The notes below the pieces were generated by a model that was not told the DNA's origin, made no database searches, and was given only the letters and a program-made list of their open reading frames with translations. A stretch of DNA of 64,000 nucleotides from Burkholderiaceae bacterium (lineage in GTDB: Bacteria; Pseudomonadota; Gammaproteobacteria; Burkholderiales; Burkholderiaceae_A): positions 1 through 64,000 of the forward strand of contig VERJ01000005.1 of the NCBI GenBank assembly GCA_018882795.1. The letters run 5' to 3'. The number at the start of each line of letters is the position of its first letter. Within the stretch, counting starts at the first letter, position 1. The translations under genes were made by a program, and so were the position numbers. This document shows positions 44,316-53,915 of this stretch, piece by piece.

Positions 44316-45365
44316 ATGAATTTCTTCACCGAACGACTTCGGCTCGAAGCGCCCATTTTTCAGGCCCCAATGGCTGGGGCCCAGGGCCATGCATTAGCAG
44401 CAGAGGTCTGCGAGGCGGGTGGCCTTGGGGCAATTCCTGCAGCGGCACTTAGCCTGGAGGCGCTCGATGCCGAGCTCAACGCCCTACGCGCTGAGACCAA
44501 GAGACCCTTCAACGTTAATTTCTTCGCGCACCATCCCCCATCCCCAGATGCCGAGGAACTGCGGGCATGGCACGCTGCGCTTGCACCCTATTACAAGGAG
44601 TTCTCCCTGGACCCAGGAACAATCCCTAAAGGTCCGGGGCGCATGCCGTTTAACGCAGATGCCGTTGCGGTACTAAAGAAATACCGTCCGGCTGCGGTGA
44701 GTTTTCATTTTGGACTGCCGGAGTCGGCATTACTCGATCAGGTGAAATCCCTTGGTTGCCTGGTGCTCTCGTCTGCAACCACTGCTGATGAGGCCCTTTG
44801 GCTGGAAAGACACGGTGCCGATGCCATCATCGCGCAGGGTGCCGAGGCAGGCGGTCATCGCGGTATGTTCCTGACTGAGGACCTGCACAGCCAAATTGGC
44901 CTCATGGCACTGCTGCCGCAGATTACTGCCGCCGTGAAGCTTCCGATCGTCGCTGCGGGTGGAATTGCGGATGTCTCAGGCATACGCGCAGCAAGAGCCC
45001 TTGGCGCGTCTGCCGTACAAATCGGCACGTCCTACCTTGCCTGCCCGGAATCGACAATCAGCGCCTTATATCGAGCGACGCTGGCCTCTCCGAATGCACG
45101 GTTTACAGCACTTACTAATCTTTTTAGCGGCCGTCCCGCGCGCGGAATTATGAATCGACTGATGCGCGAACTTGGTCCCATGTGTGCATCGGCGCCAAGA
45201 TTTCCGCTTGCCACCAACGCAATCGCGCCTCTGCGCGTCGCCGCGGAGGCAAAAGGAGATACTGGCTTTTCACCCCTCTGGGCCGGTCAGAATGCCGCTC
45301 TGGCCAAGATGCGCCCCGCCCGAGAACTCACACGCTACTTTATTGACAGCTGGCATAGCAGCTGA
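44316..45365 (+). CDS. Nitronate monooxygenase (2-nitropropane dioxygenase family)
   Basis: PIFQAPMAGAQGHALAAEVCEAGGLGAIPAAAL, GADAIIAQGAEAGGHRGMF, PIVAAGGIADVSGIRAARALGASAVQIGTSYL. Confidence 0.92.
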   Translation: MNFFTERLRLEAPIFQAPMAGAQGHALAAEVCEAGGLGAIPAAALSLEALDAELNALRAETKRPFNVNFFAHHPPSPDAEELRAWHAALAPYYKEFSLDPGTIPKGPGRMPFNADAVAVLKKYRPAAVSFHFGLPESALLDQVKSLGCLVLSSATTADEALWLERHGADAIIAQGAEAGGHRGMFLTEDLHSQIGLMALLPQITAAVKLPIVAAGGIADVSGIRAARALGASAVQIGTSYLACPESTISALYRATLASPNARFTALTNLFSGRPARGIMNRLMRELGPMCASAPRFPLATNAIAPLRVAAEAKGDTGFSPLWAGQNAALAKMRPARELTRYFIDSWHSS

Positions 45366-45474
45366 TGTTCTTTGGCTCCAAAGAAGGGAACTAAAAAAGA
45401 TCTTGTCAGAGGCAGCTTGACCCAGCCTAAAAAGCGACCTAACCTGCGCTGAAAATAGAACGACAGAGGACACA

Positions 45475-46446
45475 ATGCTACGCGTAATTCTTTCTTTAAT
45501 TTTTGGTTTAGTGATTGCGCCCCTTGGCACTTCGGCCCAGGAGACATCATGGCCATCCAAGCCGATCAAATTTATTGTTCCTTACCTTCCCGGAGGAACC
45601 ACAGATCTCGTCGCTCGGGTAACGGGTGAATACGTAAGTAAGAGGATCGGTCAGCCCGTGATTATCGAAAACCGGCCAGGAGCCGGAGGCAATATTGGGA
45701 TGAATGTTGTCGCCAAGTCTGCGCCAGATGGCTACACGATCGGGTTTGGCGCGATTTCTACAAATGCACTCAACCCACATATCTACCGGCAGATGCCATT
45801 TGATCCACGAAAGGATTTCACGGCGGTAAGCCTGCTGGGTTATTCGACTATCGTGCTCACCGTCGATCCCGAGAGGGTTCCAGCACGTAACGTCCCTGAG
45901 TTTGTCGCCTATGCAAAAGCGCACAAGGGTGTGAACTATGGCACTGCTGGCGCTGGTACTTCCATGCATCTTGCAGGGGCCATGTTTAGTCAGATGACTG
46001 GGACTGATCTGACACATATTGCCTACAAGGGAAGCGGCCCCGCCATCAGCGATATGCTTGGCGGACATCTGCCCGCGATGTTCGACAACCTTCCGGCAAG
46101 CCTTCCCCACATTCAATCGGGTAAATTGCGTGCCCTTGCGGTTGCAGGAAAATACCGCGCTCTAACCCTGCCCGATGTGCCAACACTCGCCGAAACCGGT
46201 TTGAAAGGCTATGGCGTAGATCCGTGGTTTGGCGTATTCGGTCCAGCAGGCATAGACCCGAAAATAACGCTGCGTCTCTCTCAGGCGTTTAACGAAGCGT
46301 TATCGGATCCAGAAGTGAAGGCAAAACTCACCAAGAGCGGTTTCACCCCCGAGGGTTCTACCCCCGAAACGCTGGCCAAACTCGCCGCCACAGAATATGA
46401 CAGACTCGGTAAAGTCGCTAAGGCTGCAGCAATGTCAGCCGACTAG
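45475..46446 (+). CDS. Bug-family (TctC) tripartite tricarboxylate transporter substrate-binding protein
   Basis: Signal peptide; WPSKPIKFIVPYLPGGTTDLVARV...GQPVIIENRPGAGGNIGMNVVAKSAPDGYTIGFG. Confidence 0.93.
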   Translation: MLRVILSLIFGLVIAPLGTSAQETSWPSKPIKFIVPYLPGGTTDLVARVTGEYVSKRIGQPVIIENRPGAGGNIGMNVVAKSAPDGYTIGFGAISTNALNPHIYRQMPFDPRKDFTAVSLLGYSTIVLTVDPERVPARNVPEFVAYAKAHKGVNYGTAGAGTSMHLAGAMFSQMTGTDLTHIAYKGSGPAISDMLGGHLPAMFDNLPASLPHIQSGKLRALAVAGKYRALTLPDVPTLAETGLKGYGVDPWFGVFGPAGIDPKITLRLSQAFNEALSDPEVKAKLTKSGFTPEGSTPETLAKLAATEYDRLGKVAKAAAMSAD

Positions 46447-46507
46447 AGTCTCGCCCTCTCGCAAAACGGCTCCGGCCAAAAAGATACACTGCTAATCCGC
46501 ACCGGAC

Positions 46508-46948
46508 TCAGAGCACAAGCACGGGTAGCCGCGACTCGGCCATGACTTCCCGTGTTTCACTGCCCATGAGAAGCGCACCGATCCCGGAGCGCTTATGGGA
46601 TGTCATCAGGATTACATCGGCAGCGGATTTCTTGGCAGCTTCCAGGATACCTTCGGACACATCACCATTGAACACATGCAGGTTGTCGATGGTGATGCCC
46701 TGTGCCAGACGCTCGGTGACCGAACGGAACATCTTTGTGGCATAGCTCTCACAGGCCCGACGGTGATCCGGAATCGTGATGTAGTCACCACCGAAACCAT
46801 TTTGCAAATAAAACGTCGGGGGCAATGGATCTGACACATGGGTCAGAGTAATTTTTGCAGAGTCCCGCTTAGCCAGGGCCGAGAGCCGGGCGAAGTCCGC
46901 ATGCTCCAGGGTGTAGTCATCGACCGGCAAAAGAAAATGATTGAACAT
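46508..46948 (-). CDS. Universal stress protein (UspA family)
   Basis: MFNHFLLPVDDYTLEHADFARLSALAK...ADVILMTSHKRSGIGALLMGSETREVMAESRLPVLVL. Confidence 0.92.
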   Translation of the reverse strand: MFNHFLLPVDDYTLEHADFARLSALAKRDSAKITLTHVSDPLPPTFYLQNGFGGDYITIPDHRRACESYATKMFRSVTERLAQGITIDNLHVFNGDVSEGILEAAKKSAADVILMTSHKRSGIGALLMGSETREVMAESRLPVLVL

Positions 46949-46959
46949 GCAGTGTCTCC

Positions 46960-47388
46960 TCAGTGAACAGCGATGCGCTTGCCTGCGGCGCTTGATTTCT
47001 TGGGTAGTGTCAGGGTGAGAATCCCATCGTGATAGGCGGCATTGGCGCCAACGCTGTCGATCTCTGAGGCGAGCTGAAATGTTCTTGAGACCGCGCCAAA
47101 GAAACGCTCACTGCGTACAACCCGATCATTTTCGGTTTTCTCATCAAGCTGCTTCACTTCCGCGCCGATGGTGACCCGGGGACCATCGATATCTACCTTG
47201 ATGTCTTCTTTTCTCAGGCCGGGCATCTCTGCCTGCACGGTATAGGCCTGCTCACCCTCGCGGATATCGACTGCAAAGTCTTCCGGCAGGGGGCGGCCGT
47301 GCAAGGGCCTCACCACAAAGTTTGGCGAAGCCCAATCATTGAAAAATTCCTTCATTAAATCGTCACGAATGCGGGCGAGGCTATTCAT
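46960..47388 (-). CDS. Hsp20/alpha-crystallin family small heat shock protein
   Basis: Likely start MNSLARIRDDLMKEFFNDW at 47388; VDIREGEQAYTVQAEMPGLRKEDIKVDIDGPRVTIGAE...ILTLTLPKK. Confidence 0.92.
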   Translation of the reverse strand: MNSLARIRDDLMKEFFNDWASPNFVVRPLHGRPLPEDFAVDIREGEQAYTVQAEMPGLRKEDIKVDIDGPRVTIGAEVKQLDEKTENDRVVRSERFFGAVSRTFQLASEIDSVGANAAYHDGILTLTLPKKSSAAGKRIAVH

Positions 47389-47469
47389 CGGCGTTTCTCC
47401 TTGGAATGAGTGAGCGGGACCGATAGGCTCCCATAACGCCAACGCCACAGGCACCGCAAAGCGTGCAAA

Positions 47470-47802
47470 TCACGCCTTTTGCTGCTTCACCTCGCCCCGA
47501 CGCCGCTGCACAACGGCCTCCAGCTGGCGACGCATGGCATCGAATGCATCACGCATGGCCACATAGACATCCTCGTGCTGTACACGATTCACCGTCAGTT
47601 CGCGACCCGGCAGAGTGAGATCAATCATCACCCCATAGGGACGGCCCTGATGCTGGTGTTTTTGCAGCTGTTCAATGCTGACGCGGCAAGCCATGACATC
47701 GCCCGCAAGGGATTCGAGCCGATTAACATGATCGCTGGCCAACTGCTGCAGAGAATCGGTAGGCTCCATGCCACGGAATTGGAGATGCAGGGGTGTCTTC
47801 AT
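47470..47802 (-). CDS. Ribosome hibernation-promoting factor / HPF-RaiA-like protein (short form)
   Basis: Likely start MKTPLHLQFRGMEPTDSL at 47802 within ORF 47470..48075; 110 aa; IEQLQKHQHQGRPYGVMIDLTLPGRELTVNR..DVYVAMRDAFDAMRRQLE. Confidence 0.82.
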   Translation of the reverse strand: MKTPLHLQFRGMEPTDSLQQLASDHVNRLESLAGDVMACRVSIEQLQKHQHQGRPYGVMIDLTLPGRELTVNRVQHEDVYVAMRDAFDAMRRQLEAVVQRRRGEVKQQKA

Positions 47803-47867
47803 GCCGTCATCCTTGCACCCCGGCAGGACAGCTTCACACGTCAGCCGTGGAGATTGACCACTCTGGC

Positions 47868-49091
47868 CTACTCGATACGCAGCGCTTCTACCGGCCGCAG
47901 TCGTGAGGCCTTGGCTGCCGGGTACCAACCAAAAAAGATGCCAATGGCGGCAGAAAAACCGAAAGCAAGCGCAATGGATGCCATGGAGATCTCCACCAAC
48001 AATCCAGAAAAAGAGGCAATCAGCCAGGCGCCGGCAATGCCCAGGCCCGCACCGACTGCTCCGCCCGCAAGACAAATCGCTATCGCCTCAATCAGAAACT
48101 GCCGCAGGATATCCCGCTGCCTGGCGCCAATGGCCATACGAATACCGATCTCACGGGTGCGCTCCGTCACGCTCACCAGCATGATATTCATGATGCCAAT
48201 TCCACCCACCAGCAGAGAGACACCGGCGATTGCACCCAGCAGCACAGCCATGGCACCTGCCGCAACTGCAGCCGTCTGGGCAATCGCAGTCAGATTACGA
48301 ATGGTGAAATCGTTTTCCTGGCCCGGTCCGATGCGATGTCGGACCCGAAGCAGATCGTTGAGCTCTGCCTCTGCAACGGGCATAGCCTCGGCCGAGGCAA
48401 CCTGAACAAACAGCAGATTGATACTACCGGGAAAAGTGCTGCGGATGAGCTGCTGACGCGCTGTTGACAGCGGAATGAAGACGGCATCGTCTTGGTCTCT
48501 ACCATCGAGACTCTGGCCTTTACGTGACAGAATGCCGATCACGGTGAACGGCAGGTTGCGAATGCGCATTGTCTTGCCGATGGGAGCCTCATCGCCAAAC
48601 AACTGCTTGGCGGTAGACTGACCGATAACAGCCACGCGGGCATTTGAGCGGATATCGGCATCTGAAAACAAATCGCCCTCTTCCGCATCCCAGGACCGAG
48701 TCGGGAAATAATCGGTGGTCACACCCGTGACCATCGCGCTCCAGTTGGTATTGCCATAGCCCAACTGAAACGAACGCATCACAATTGGAGCAGAACGAAT
48801 CACACCGGTGACCGATTCCGCTGCGACTGCATCCGATATCGTGAGTGTTTGGGCGGCACCCGCACCGAATCGAATACCGCCAGAGGTCTGGGATCCCGGA
48901 AATACCACCAGCAGGTTACTGCCCATGCTGCTGATGCTCTGGTTGACCAATGATTGCGCACCCCGGCCTACGGCCAGCATGATCACCACCGCCGAGACGC
49001 CAATAATCACGCCCAGCATCGTGAGCGATGTGCGTAGTCGATTAGTGGAGAGCGCGCTCAGCGCCTCCTGAAGGACCTGGGGCGCCCTCAT
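47868..49091 (-). CDS. MacB-type ABC transporter permease
   Basis: 407 aa; ALSTNRLRTSLTMLGVIIGVSAVVIMLAVGRGAQ; VGGIGIMNIMLVSVTERTREIGIRMAIGAR. Confidence 0.93.
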   Translation of the reverse strand: MRAPQVLQEALSALSTNRLRTSLTMLGVIIGVSAVVIMLAVGRGAQSLVNQSISSMGSNLLVVFPGSQTSGGIRFGAGAAQTLTISDAVAAESVTGVIRSAPIVMRSFQLGYGNTNWSAMVTGVTTDYFPTRSWDAEEGDLFSDADIRSNARVAVIGQSTAKQLFGDEAPIGKTMRIRNLPFTVIGILSRKGQSLDGRDQDDAVFIPLSTARQQLIRSTFPGSINLLFVQVASAEAMPVAEAELNDLLRVRHRIGPGQENDFTIRNLTAIAQTAAVAAGAMAVLLGAIAGVSLLVGGIGIMNIMLVSVTERTREIGIRMAIGARQRDILRQFLIEAIAICLAGGAVGAGLGIAGAWLIASFSGLLVEISMASIALAFGFSAAIGIFFGWYPAAKASRLRPVEALRIE

Positions 49092-49816
49092 GCTGTCACA
49101 CGCTCTCCGAGACCCTCGGCGACATCGCCATCGAACACGATTCGCCCATCTTTCAGGCGAATCAGACGCCTGCCATAGCGGGCGATGTCCGGCTCGTGGG
49201 TCACCAACACAATAGTGATGCCCCGATCGCGATTCAGCTGCGCGATCAGCCCCATGATTTCTTCGGATGTTGCAGTGTCCAGGTTACCTGTCGGTTCATC
49301 GGCCAACAACACCGGCGGGTCCATCACGAGGGCCCGGGCAATCGCAATACGCTGCTGCTGACCGCCAGAGAGTTGATTGGGAAGCCGCTCCGAAAAACCC
49401 GCCAGGCCAGTGGCCTGAAGTTTTTCAAGCGCCCGCTCACGAGCCTGCTCACGCGGCATACCTGCATAGACCATGGGCAGGGCCACATTGTCCACCGCAG
49501 TCATACGCTTTAAAAGATTGAACCCCTGAAACACAAAACCAAGCTTGCGATTTCGGATTTGCGCTAATTCATCAGCTACAAGGCCGCTGATCCGTCGGTC
49601 TTCCAGAAAATATTCACCGTGAGTGGGCGCATCCAGACAGCCCAGTATGTTCATCAGTGTGGACTTGCCGGAGCCCGATTGACCCATCAGGCATACAAAC
49701 TCACCCGGTTTGATCTCCAGAGAAATGCCGTGTAACACCGGCACAGCCGGTGCACCAGGCGACTCATACTGCTTGTCGATATGGTGGAGCCGAATCAGTG
49801 ATTGCGGCATGCTCAA
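49088..49816 (-). CDS. MacB-type ABC transporter ATP-binding protein
   Basis: 242 aa; [52 protein letters not shown]. Confidence 0.94.
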   Translation of the reverse strand: MSMPQSLIRLHHIDKQYESPGAPAVPVLHGISLEIKPGEFVCLMGQSGSGKSTLMNILGCLDAPTHGEYFLEDRRISGLVADELAQIRNRKLGFVFQGFNLLKRMTAVDNVALPMVYAGMPREQARERALEKLQATGLAGFSERLPNQLSGGQQQRIAIARALVMDPPVLLADEPTGNLDTATSEEIMGLIAQLNRDRGITIVLVTHEPDIARYGRRLIRLKDGRIVFDGDVAEGLGERVTA

Positions 49817-50976
49817 AACATGCGGAAACGAAATCCGCTGGTCTGGCTGTTGTTGGCGACAACAGCAGCACGTGTCACCACCTCATCACCGGCCCCAAGC
49901 CCGTCGAGCACCTCGGTGAAACGACCGTCCGAAATACCGATCTTGATTTCTTTTGGCACCAGAGCCCCCGACTCGCCAACCACGTAGATACGGGGTGACT
50001 GAGAGGCGCCACGGCCACGGCCTTTCTCGACAGGAGCAGCCGGTGTTGCAGCCGCGGAATCGGTGGTGTCTGGCGGACGGAATCGCAATGCGGCAGCGGG
50101 AACGCGCAACACATTCTCCTTACGGTTAGTGACGATGGCGACCTGCGCCGTCATACCCGGCAGCAAGATGCCATCCTTATTGTCGACATCAATCACTACG
50201 TTGTATGTCACAACATTCTGCTGCGTGGTCGGATTAAGTCTGACCATGCGCACCTGAGCACTGAAATCCTGATCACGAAATGCATCGACTGTGAAACGCA
50301 CTGGCTGACCAGCCTGGATAGCACCCACATCGGCCTCTGAGACAGAGGTATCGATCTGCATCCGTCGCAGATCACGGGCAATCTGAAAAAGTGTTGGCGT
50401 CTGAAAGCTTGCCGCAACCGTCTGGCCCACATCAATGCCACGATTCACCACAATCCCATCAATGGGCGAGCGGACCTTGCTGTAACCCAGATTCGTTTTA
50501 TCGCGAGAAACCTGGGCCTCCAGCTGCATGACCTGTGCGCGGGCAGTCTCAACATCCTTGCGAAATCCATCGAGTGCGCCATCCGACACAAAACCCTTGC
50601 CCTTGAGGTTTTCATTACGCCTGAGCACCAGCTCGGCATTGTTGAAGGTGGCACGGGCCGAGGCCAGATTCGCCTCCGACTGGCGAATCTGCGCCTCCAG
50701 GATGGCGGGATCAAGTTCCACCAACAGCTGGCCCGCCTTCACTCGCTGATTGAAATCCGCATGCAATCGCAACACCGTGCCGGAAACCTGGGTGCCAACA
50801 TTCACGAGTTCCACCGGATTCAGGGTGCCATTGGCCGAAACACGTTGCACGATGGGCCCCTGGTCCACCTTCGCCGTGACCCACTTGGGCTTTTCCGGCG
50901 CAGGCATCCACCGCCAGACCGCGGCAGCAGCCACTACCGCAACGCCGGCAAGAAGGACGAGCTTTTTTGATTTCAT
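49813..50976 (-). CDS. MacA/HlyD-type periplasmic adaptor protein
   Basis: 387 aa; KVDQGPIVQRVSANGTLNPVELVNVGTQVSGTV, SPIDGIVVNRGIDVGQTVAASFQTPTLFQIA. Confidence 0.93.
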   Translation of the reverse strand: MKSKKLVLLAGVAVVAAAAVWRWMPAPEKPKWVTAKVDQGPIVQRVSANGTLNPVELVNVGTQVSGTVLRLHADFNQRVKAGQLLVELDPAILEAQIRQSEANLASARATFNNAELVLRRNENLKGKGFVSDGALDGFRKDVETARAQVMQLEAQVSRDKTNLGYSKVRSPIDGIVVNRGIDVGQTVAASFQTPTLFQIARDLRRMQIDTSVSEADVGAIQAGQPVRFTVDAFRDQDFSAQVRMVRLNPTTQQNVVTYNVVIDVDNKDGILLPGMTAQVAIVTNRKENVLRVPAAALRFRPPDTTDSAAATPAAPVEKGRGRGASQSPRIYVVGESGALVPKEIKIGISDGRFTEVLDGLGAGDEVVTRAAVVANNSQTSGFRFRMF

Positions 50977-51160
50977 ATGATGTTCGAAAATTTCACTGGA
51001 AAAGCGGGAATGGCATGCCGCACAGAGAGTGGATTCTCCCTGATTTCAGGGACTTCGGCCAGTGGATTGCGGCCGTGGTGATGCCTTCAAAGCGGGCATC
51101 AGAGATTCTCAGATATTTCAAACAGTTCTAATACGATGCGAAAAACGATATGCTGGCCAA

Positions 51161-51496
51161 ATGGAAAAACCCATGATCGGCCTGTGCACCGCTGCAAATG
51201 AAGCTGCTGCGAAGGTGCTTATCGATGGAATGCTCGACACGCGATTGGCTGCCTGCGTAACCCTAGTTCCAGGAGTCCAGTCTTATTACTGGTGGCAAGA
51301 AAAACGAGATTCCGCATCGGAAGTGCTATTGATCATCAAGACCCGTGCCGATCGCGTCGAAGCACTGAAGCATTTCGTGCAAGAGCACCACGAATACGAC
51401 GTACCAGAGCTGATCTTTTTATCGGTCTCTGATGGTCTGGAGGCCTATATGGCCTGGATACAAAAAGAAACCCGGCACGCGGCCGGGTCTGATTAA
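51161..51496 (+). CDS. cutA: Divalent-cation tolerance protein CutA
   Basis: Likely start MEKPMIGLCTAAN at 51161; LDTRLAACVTLVPGVQSYYWWQEKRDSASEVLLIIKTRADRVEALKHFVQEHHEYDVPELIFL. Confidence 0.93.
   Translation: MEKPMIGLCTAANEAAAKVLIDGMLDTRLAACVTLVPGVQSYYWWQEKRDSASEVLLIIKTRADRVEALKHFVQEHHEYDVPELIFLSVSDGLEAYMAWIQKETRHAAGSD
51462..51488 (-). terminator. aceB terminator (minus strand) located inside the cutA 3' coding end
   Basis: Minus strand reads ACCCGGC-CGCGT-GCCGGGT-TTCTTTTTG. Confidence 0.75.
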
Positions 51497-51543
51497 GCAA
51501 AGCAACCGAGGTGGGCGGTCGGCCTACCACACAACAACGCGCT

Positions 51544-53145
51544 TTAGTCGATTTCCTCGTAGAGCGGCAGGGTGAGGAATTCGGCAAAGTCTTCTGCAGT
51601 CGACATCTGCTCAAAGATCTGCGCGGCGCGATCATAGGTACCCGTGTCGGTCGTGCCACCGGCTGTGACCGTGGCCTTCACCTTTCCGAGTTCCTGGGGG
51701 ATCAGGCTGCGGACCAGTTCGGCAGTGATCTTCGTGCCGTCTTCCAGCTTACCTTTGGGTGAGCGGATCCACTGCCAGACCTGGGAGCGGGAAATCTCGG
51801 CGGTCGCCGCATCCTCCATGAGATTGTGAATCGGCACACAACCATTGCCGGCCAGCCATGAACCCAGGTAGTGAATGCCGACATTGATGTTCATGCGAAG
51901 GCCAGCCTCGGTGATCGGGGTCTCGGGCTGGAAATCCAAAAGATCTGCGCCTTTGACCTGAACGTCATCGCGCTGTTTGTCGATCTGGTTGGGCCGCTCA
52001 CCCAACACCGCGATGAACTCTTTCATGGCTGGCTCTACCAGGCCCGGGTGGGCCACCCAGCCACCATCGTAACCATCCGTGGCATCACGTTTTTTGTCGT
52101 TGATGATGCCCTGCATGGCGACGGCGTTTTTCTCAGGGTCGTTCTTGATTGGAATCAGGGCGCTCATGCCACCAATAGCAGGCGCATTGCGCTTGTGGCA
52201 GGTCTTGAGCAGCAACAAGGCGTAAGCCCGCATGAAGGGGGCCGTCATCGTGACCTTGGCCCGATCCGCCAGACAGAAGTTGCGGTCGACCTTAAACTTT
52301 TTGATACAAGAGAAGATGTAATCCCAACGGCCAGCATTCAAACCAGCACTGTGGTTACGCAGCTCATAAAGGATTTCTTCCATCTCGAATGCCGCAACGA
52401 TGGTCTCGACCAGCACAGTGGCCTTGATGGTGCCCTGGGCAATACCGAGTTCGTTTTGTACCATCACGAAAATGTCATTCCAGAGGCGCGCCTCCAGATG
52501 GCTTTCCATCTTCGGCAGATAGAAGTATGGGCCTGAACCACGGGCCAGCAGCTCATTGGCGTTGTGGAACATATACAAAGCCAGATCGAAAATGCCGCCC
52601 GAGACACGCTGCCCATCAACCAGCACATGTTTTTCATCCAGGTGCCAGCCGCGCGGACGCACCAGTAGAACAGCCACTTTGTCGTTGAGTTTGTACTGCT
52701 TGCCGTTTTGTTCCAGCGAGATGGTGCGACGAATCGCATCCTTCATGTTGATCTGGCCCTGGATCTGATTGAACCAGTTGGGTGTGTTGGAATCCTCGAA
52801 ATCCGCCATGAAGGCGTCCGCGCCTGAGTTAAGTGCGTTGATCACCATCTTGCGATCCACCGGTCCAGTGATCTCCACACGACGGCAGAGCAGGTCCTTT
52901 GGCAGGGAGGCGATTTTCCAATCGCCATCGCGAACCGACTTAGTCTCGGGAAGAAAGTCGGGCCGCTCGCCAGCGTCCAGGCGCTTGGCGCGCGCAACAC
53001 GCGCCGCCAGCAGCTCGCGGCGACGCGGCTCAAAAGCGCGATGCAGCTTGGCCACCAGGGCCAGGGCATCGGGGGTGAGAATTTCCGCGAAAGCGGGCGT
53101 GACATTGGCCTTGATTTCAACGCCCTGGGGTAATGCCTGACTCAT
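51544..53145 (-). CDS. aceB: Malate synthase A
   Basis: 533 aa; PKMESHLEARLWNDIFVMVQNELGIAQGTIKATVLVETIVAAFEMEEILYELRNHSAGLNAGRWDYIFS. Confidence 0.96.
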   Translation of the reverse strand: MSQALPQGVEIKANVTPAFAEILTPDALALVAKLHRAFEPRRRELLAARVARAKRLDAGERPDFLPETKSVRDGDWKIASLPKDLLCRRVEITGPVDRKMVINALNSGADAFMADFEDSNTPNWFNQIQGQINMKDAIRRTISLEQNGKQYKLNDKVAVLLVRPRGWHLDEKHVLVDGQRVSGGIFDLALYMFHNANELLARGSGPYFYLPKMESHLEARLWNDIFVMVQNELGIAQGTIKATVLVETIVAAFEMEEILYELRNHSAGLNAGRWDYIFSCIKKFKVDRNFCLADRAKVTMTAPFMRAYALLLLKTCHKRNAPAIGGMSALIPIKNDPEKNAVAMQGIINDKKRDATDGYDGGWVAHPGLVEPAMKEFIAVLGERPNQIDKQRDDVQVKGADLLDFQPETPITEAGLRMNINVGIHYLGSWLAGNGCVPIHNLMEDAATAEISRSQVWQWIRSPKGKLEDGTKITAELVRSLIPQELGKVKATVTAGGTTDTGTYDRAAQIFEQMSTAEDFAEFLTLPLYEEID

Positions 53146-53165
53146 AAATACTCCTGTCCTGTCAT

Positions 53166-53196
53166 AAAAAACCCCCTGCGCAAACGCGAAGAGGGG
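53166..53196 (-). promoter_or_regulatory. Terminator-like hairpin in the aceB 5' leader (possible attenuator)
   Basis: Minus strand reads CCCCT-CTT-CGC-GTTT-GCG-C-AGGGG-GTTTTTT, ending about 20 nt before the aceB ATG. Confidence 0.6.
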
Positions 53197-53257
53197 AATA
53201 AATCAGCTGTGATTGGCGCAGCGAATTTCAGTCGGCATGCGCTTCGGTCAACCCACG

Positions 53258-53263
53258 ATTATA
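53258..53263 (-). promoter_or_regulatory. Candidate -10 box (TATAAT) for aceB
   Basis: Minus strand CCAATATAATCG; consensus -10, -35 poorly conserved. Confidence 0.45.
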
Positions 53264-53271
53264 TTGGAAGC

Positions 53272-53913
53272 ATGACAGCCCAGACCTCAGCCCCCACTCC
53301 CCCCGACTTCTGGCGCAGCGCCTGTAAGGCGTTGGCCGCCGCGGACCCTATCATGGGCGTAATCATTACCCGCCACCGCAGCTCATTTCTCATTTCCCGA
53401 GGCGATGTCTTCACCACACTGGCCCGGGCCATCGTGGGGCAGCAGATCTCCGTAAAGGCCGCTGCCTCGGTCTGGGCCCGATTCCTGGGTGCAGTTGATC
53501 AGCTCTCGCCTGAGCGGCTCGCCAATCTCTCGGCTGTAGATCTAGCAGGCTGCGGTCTATCGGCGAGAAAGCAGGAATATCTGCTGGGTCTGGGCGCCTA
53601 CTTTGCCGCACGGCCCGGCCTTCAGCAGGCACTCCAGGAAATGCCCGATACAGCCGTGATTGAGACACTCACCGAAGTGCGCGGCATCGGTCGGTGGACC
53701 GCAGAAATGGCATTGATCTTCGCCCTGATGCGGCCGGATGTACTGCCATTGGCCGATCTGGGGCTCATGCGGGCCATTTCCATTCACTATCGCAAAGGGC
53801 GAGAGACAACGGATCAGCAGGCGCTGAAAATTGCTGCCGCATGGGCGCCCTGGCGATCAGTGGCGACCTGGTATCTCTGGCGCAGCCTTGACCCTGAACC
53901 CGTAGACTACTAG
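53272..53913 (+). CDS. DNA-3-methyladenine glycosylase II (AlkA-like, HhH-GPD)
   Basis: Likely start MTAQTSAPTPPDFW at 53272; TLARAIVGQQISVKAAASVW, LTEVRGIGRWTAEMALIFALMRPDVLPLADLG. Confidence 0.92.
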   Translation: MTAQTSAPTPPDFWRSACKALAAADPIMGVIITRHRSSFLISRGDVFTTLARAIVGQQISVKAAASVWARFLGAVDQLSPERLANLSAVDLAGCGLSARKQEYLLGLGAYFAARPGLQQALQEMPDTAVIETLTEVRGIGRWTAEMALIFALMRPDVLPLADLGLMRAISIHYRKGRETTDQQALKIAAAWAPWRSVATWYLWRSLDPEPVDY

Positions 53914-53915
53914 GC

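Noticed and set aside
53146-53271. Glycine riboswitch upstream of aceB
   Set aside because: Looked for the conserved glycine-aptamer sequence blocks in the leader and did not see them; only the terminator-like hairpin is supported.
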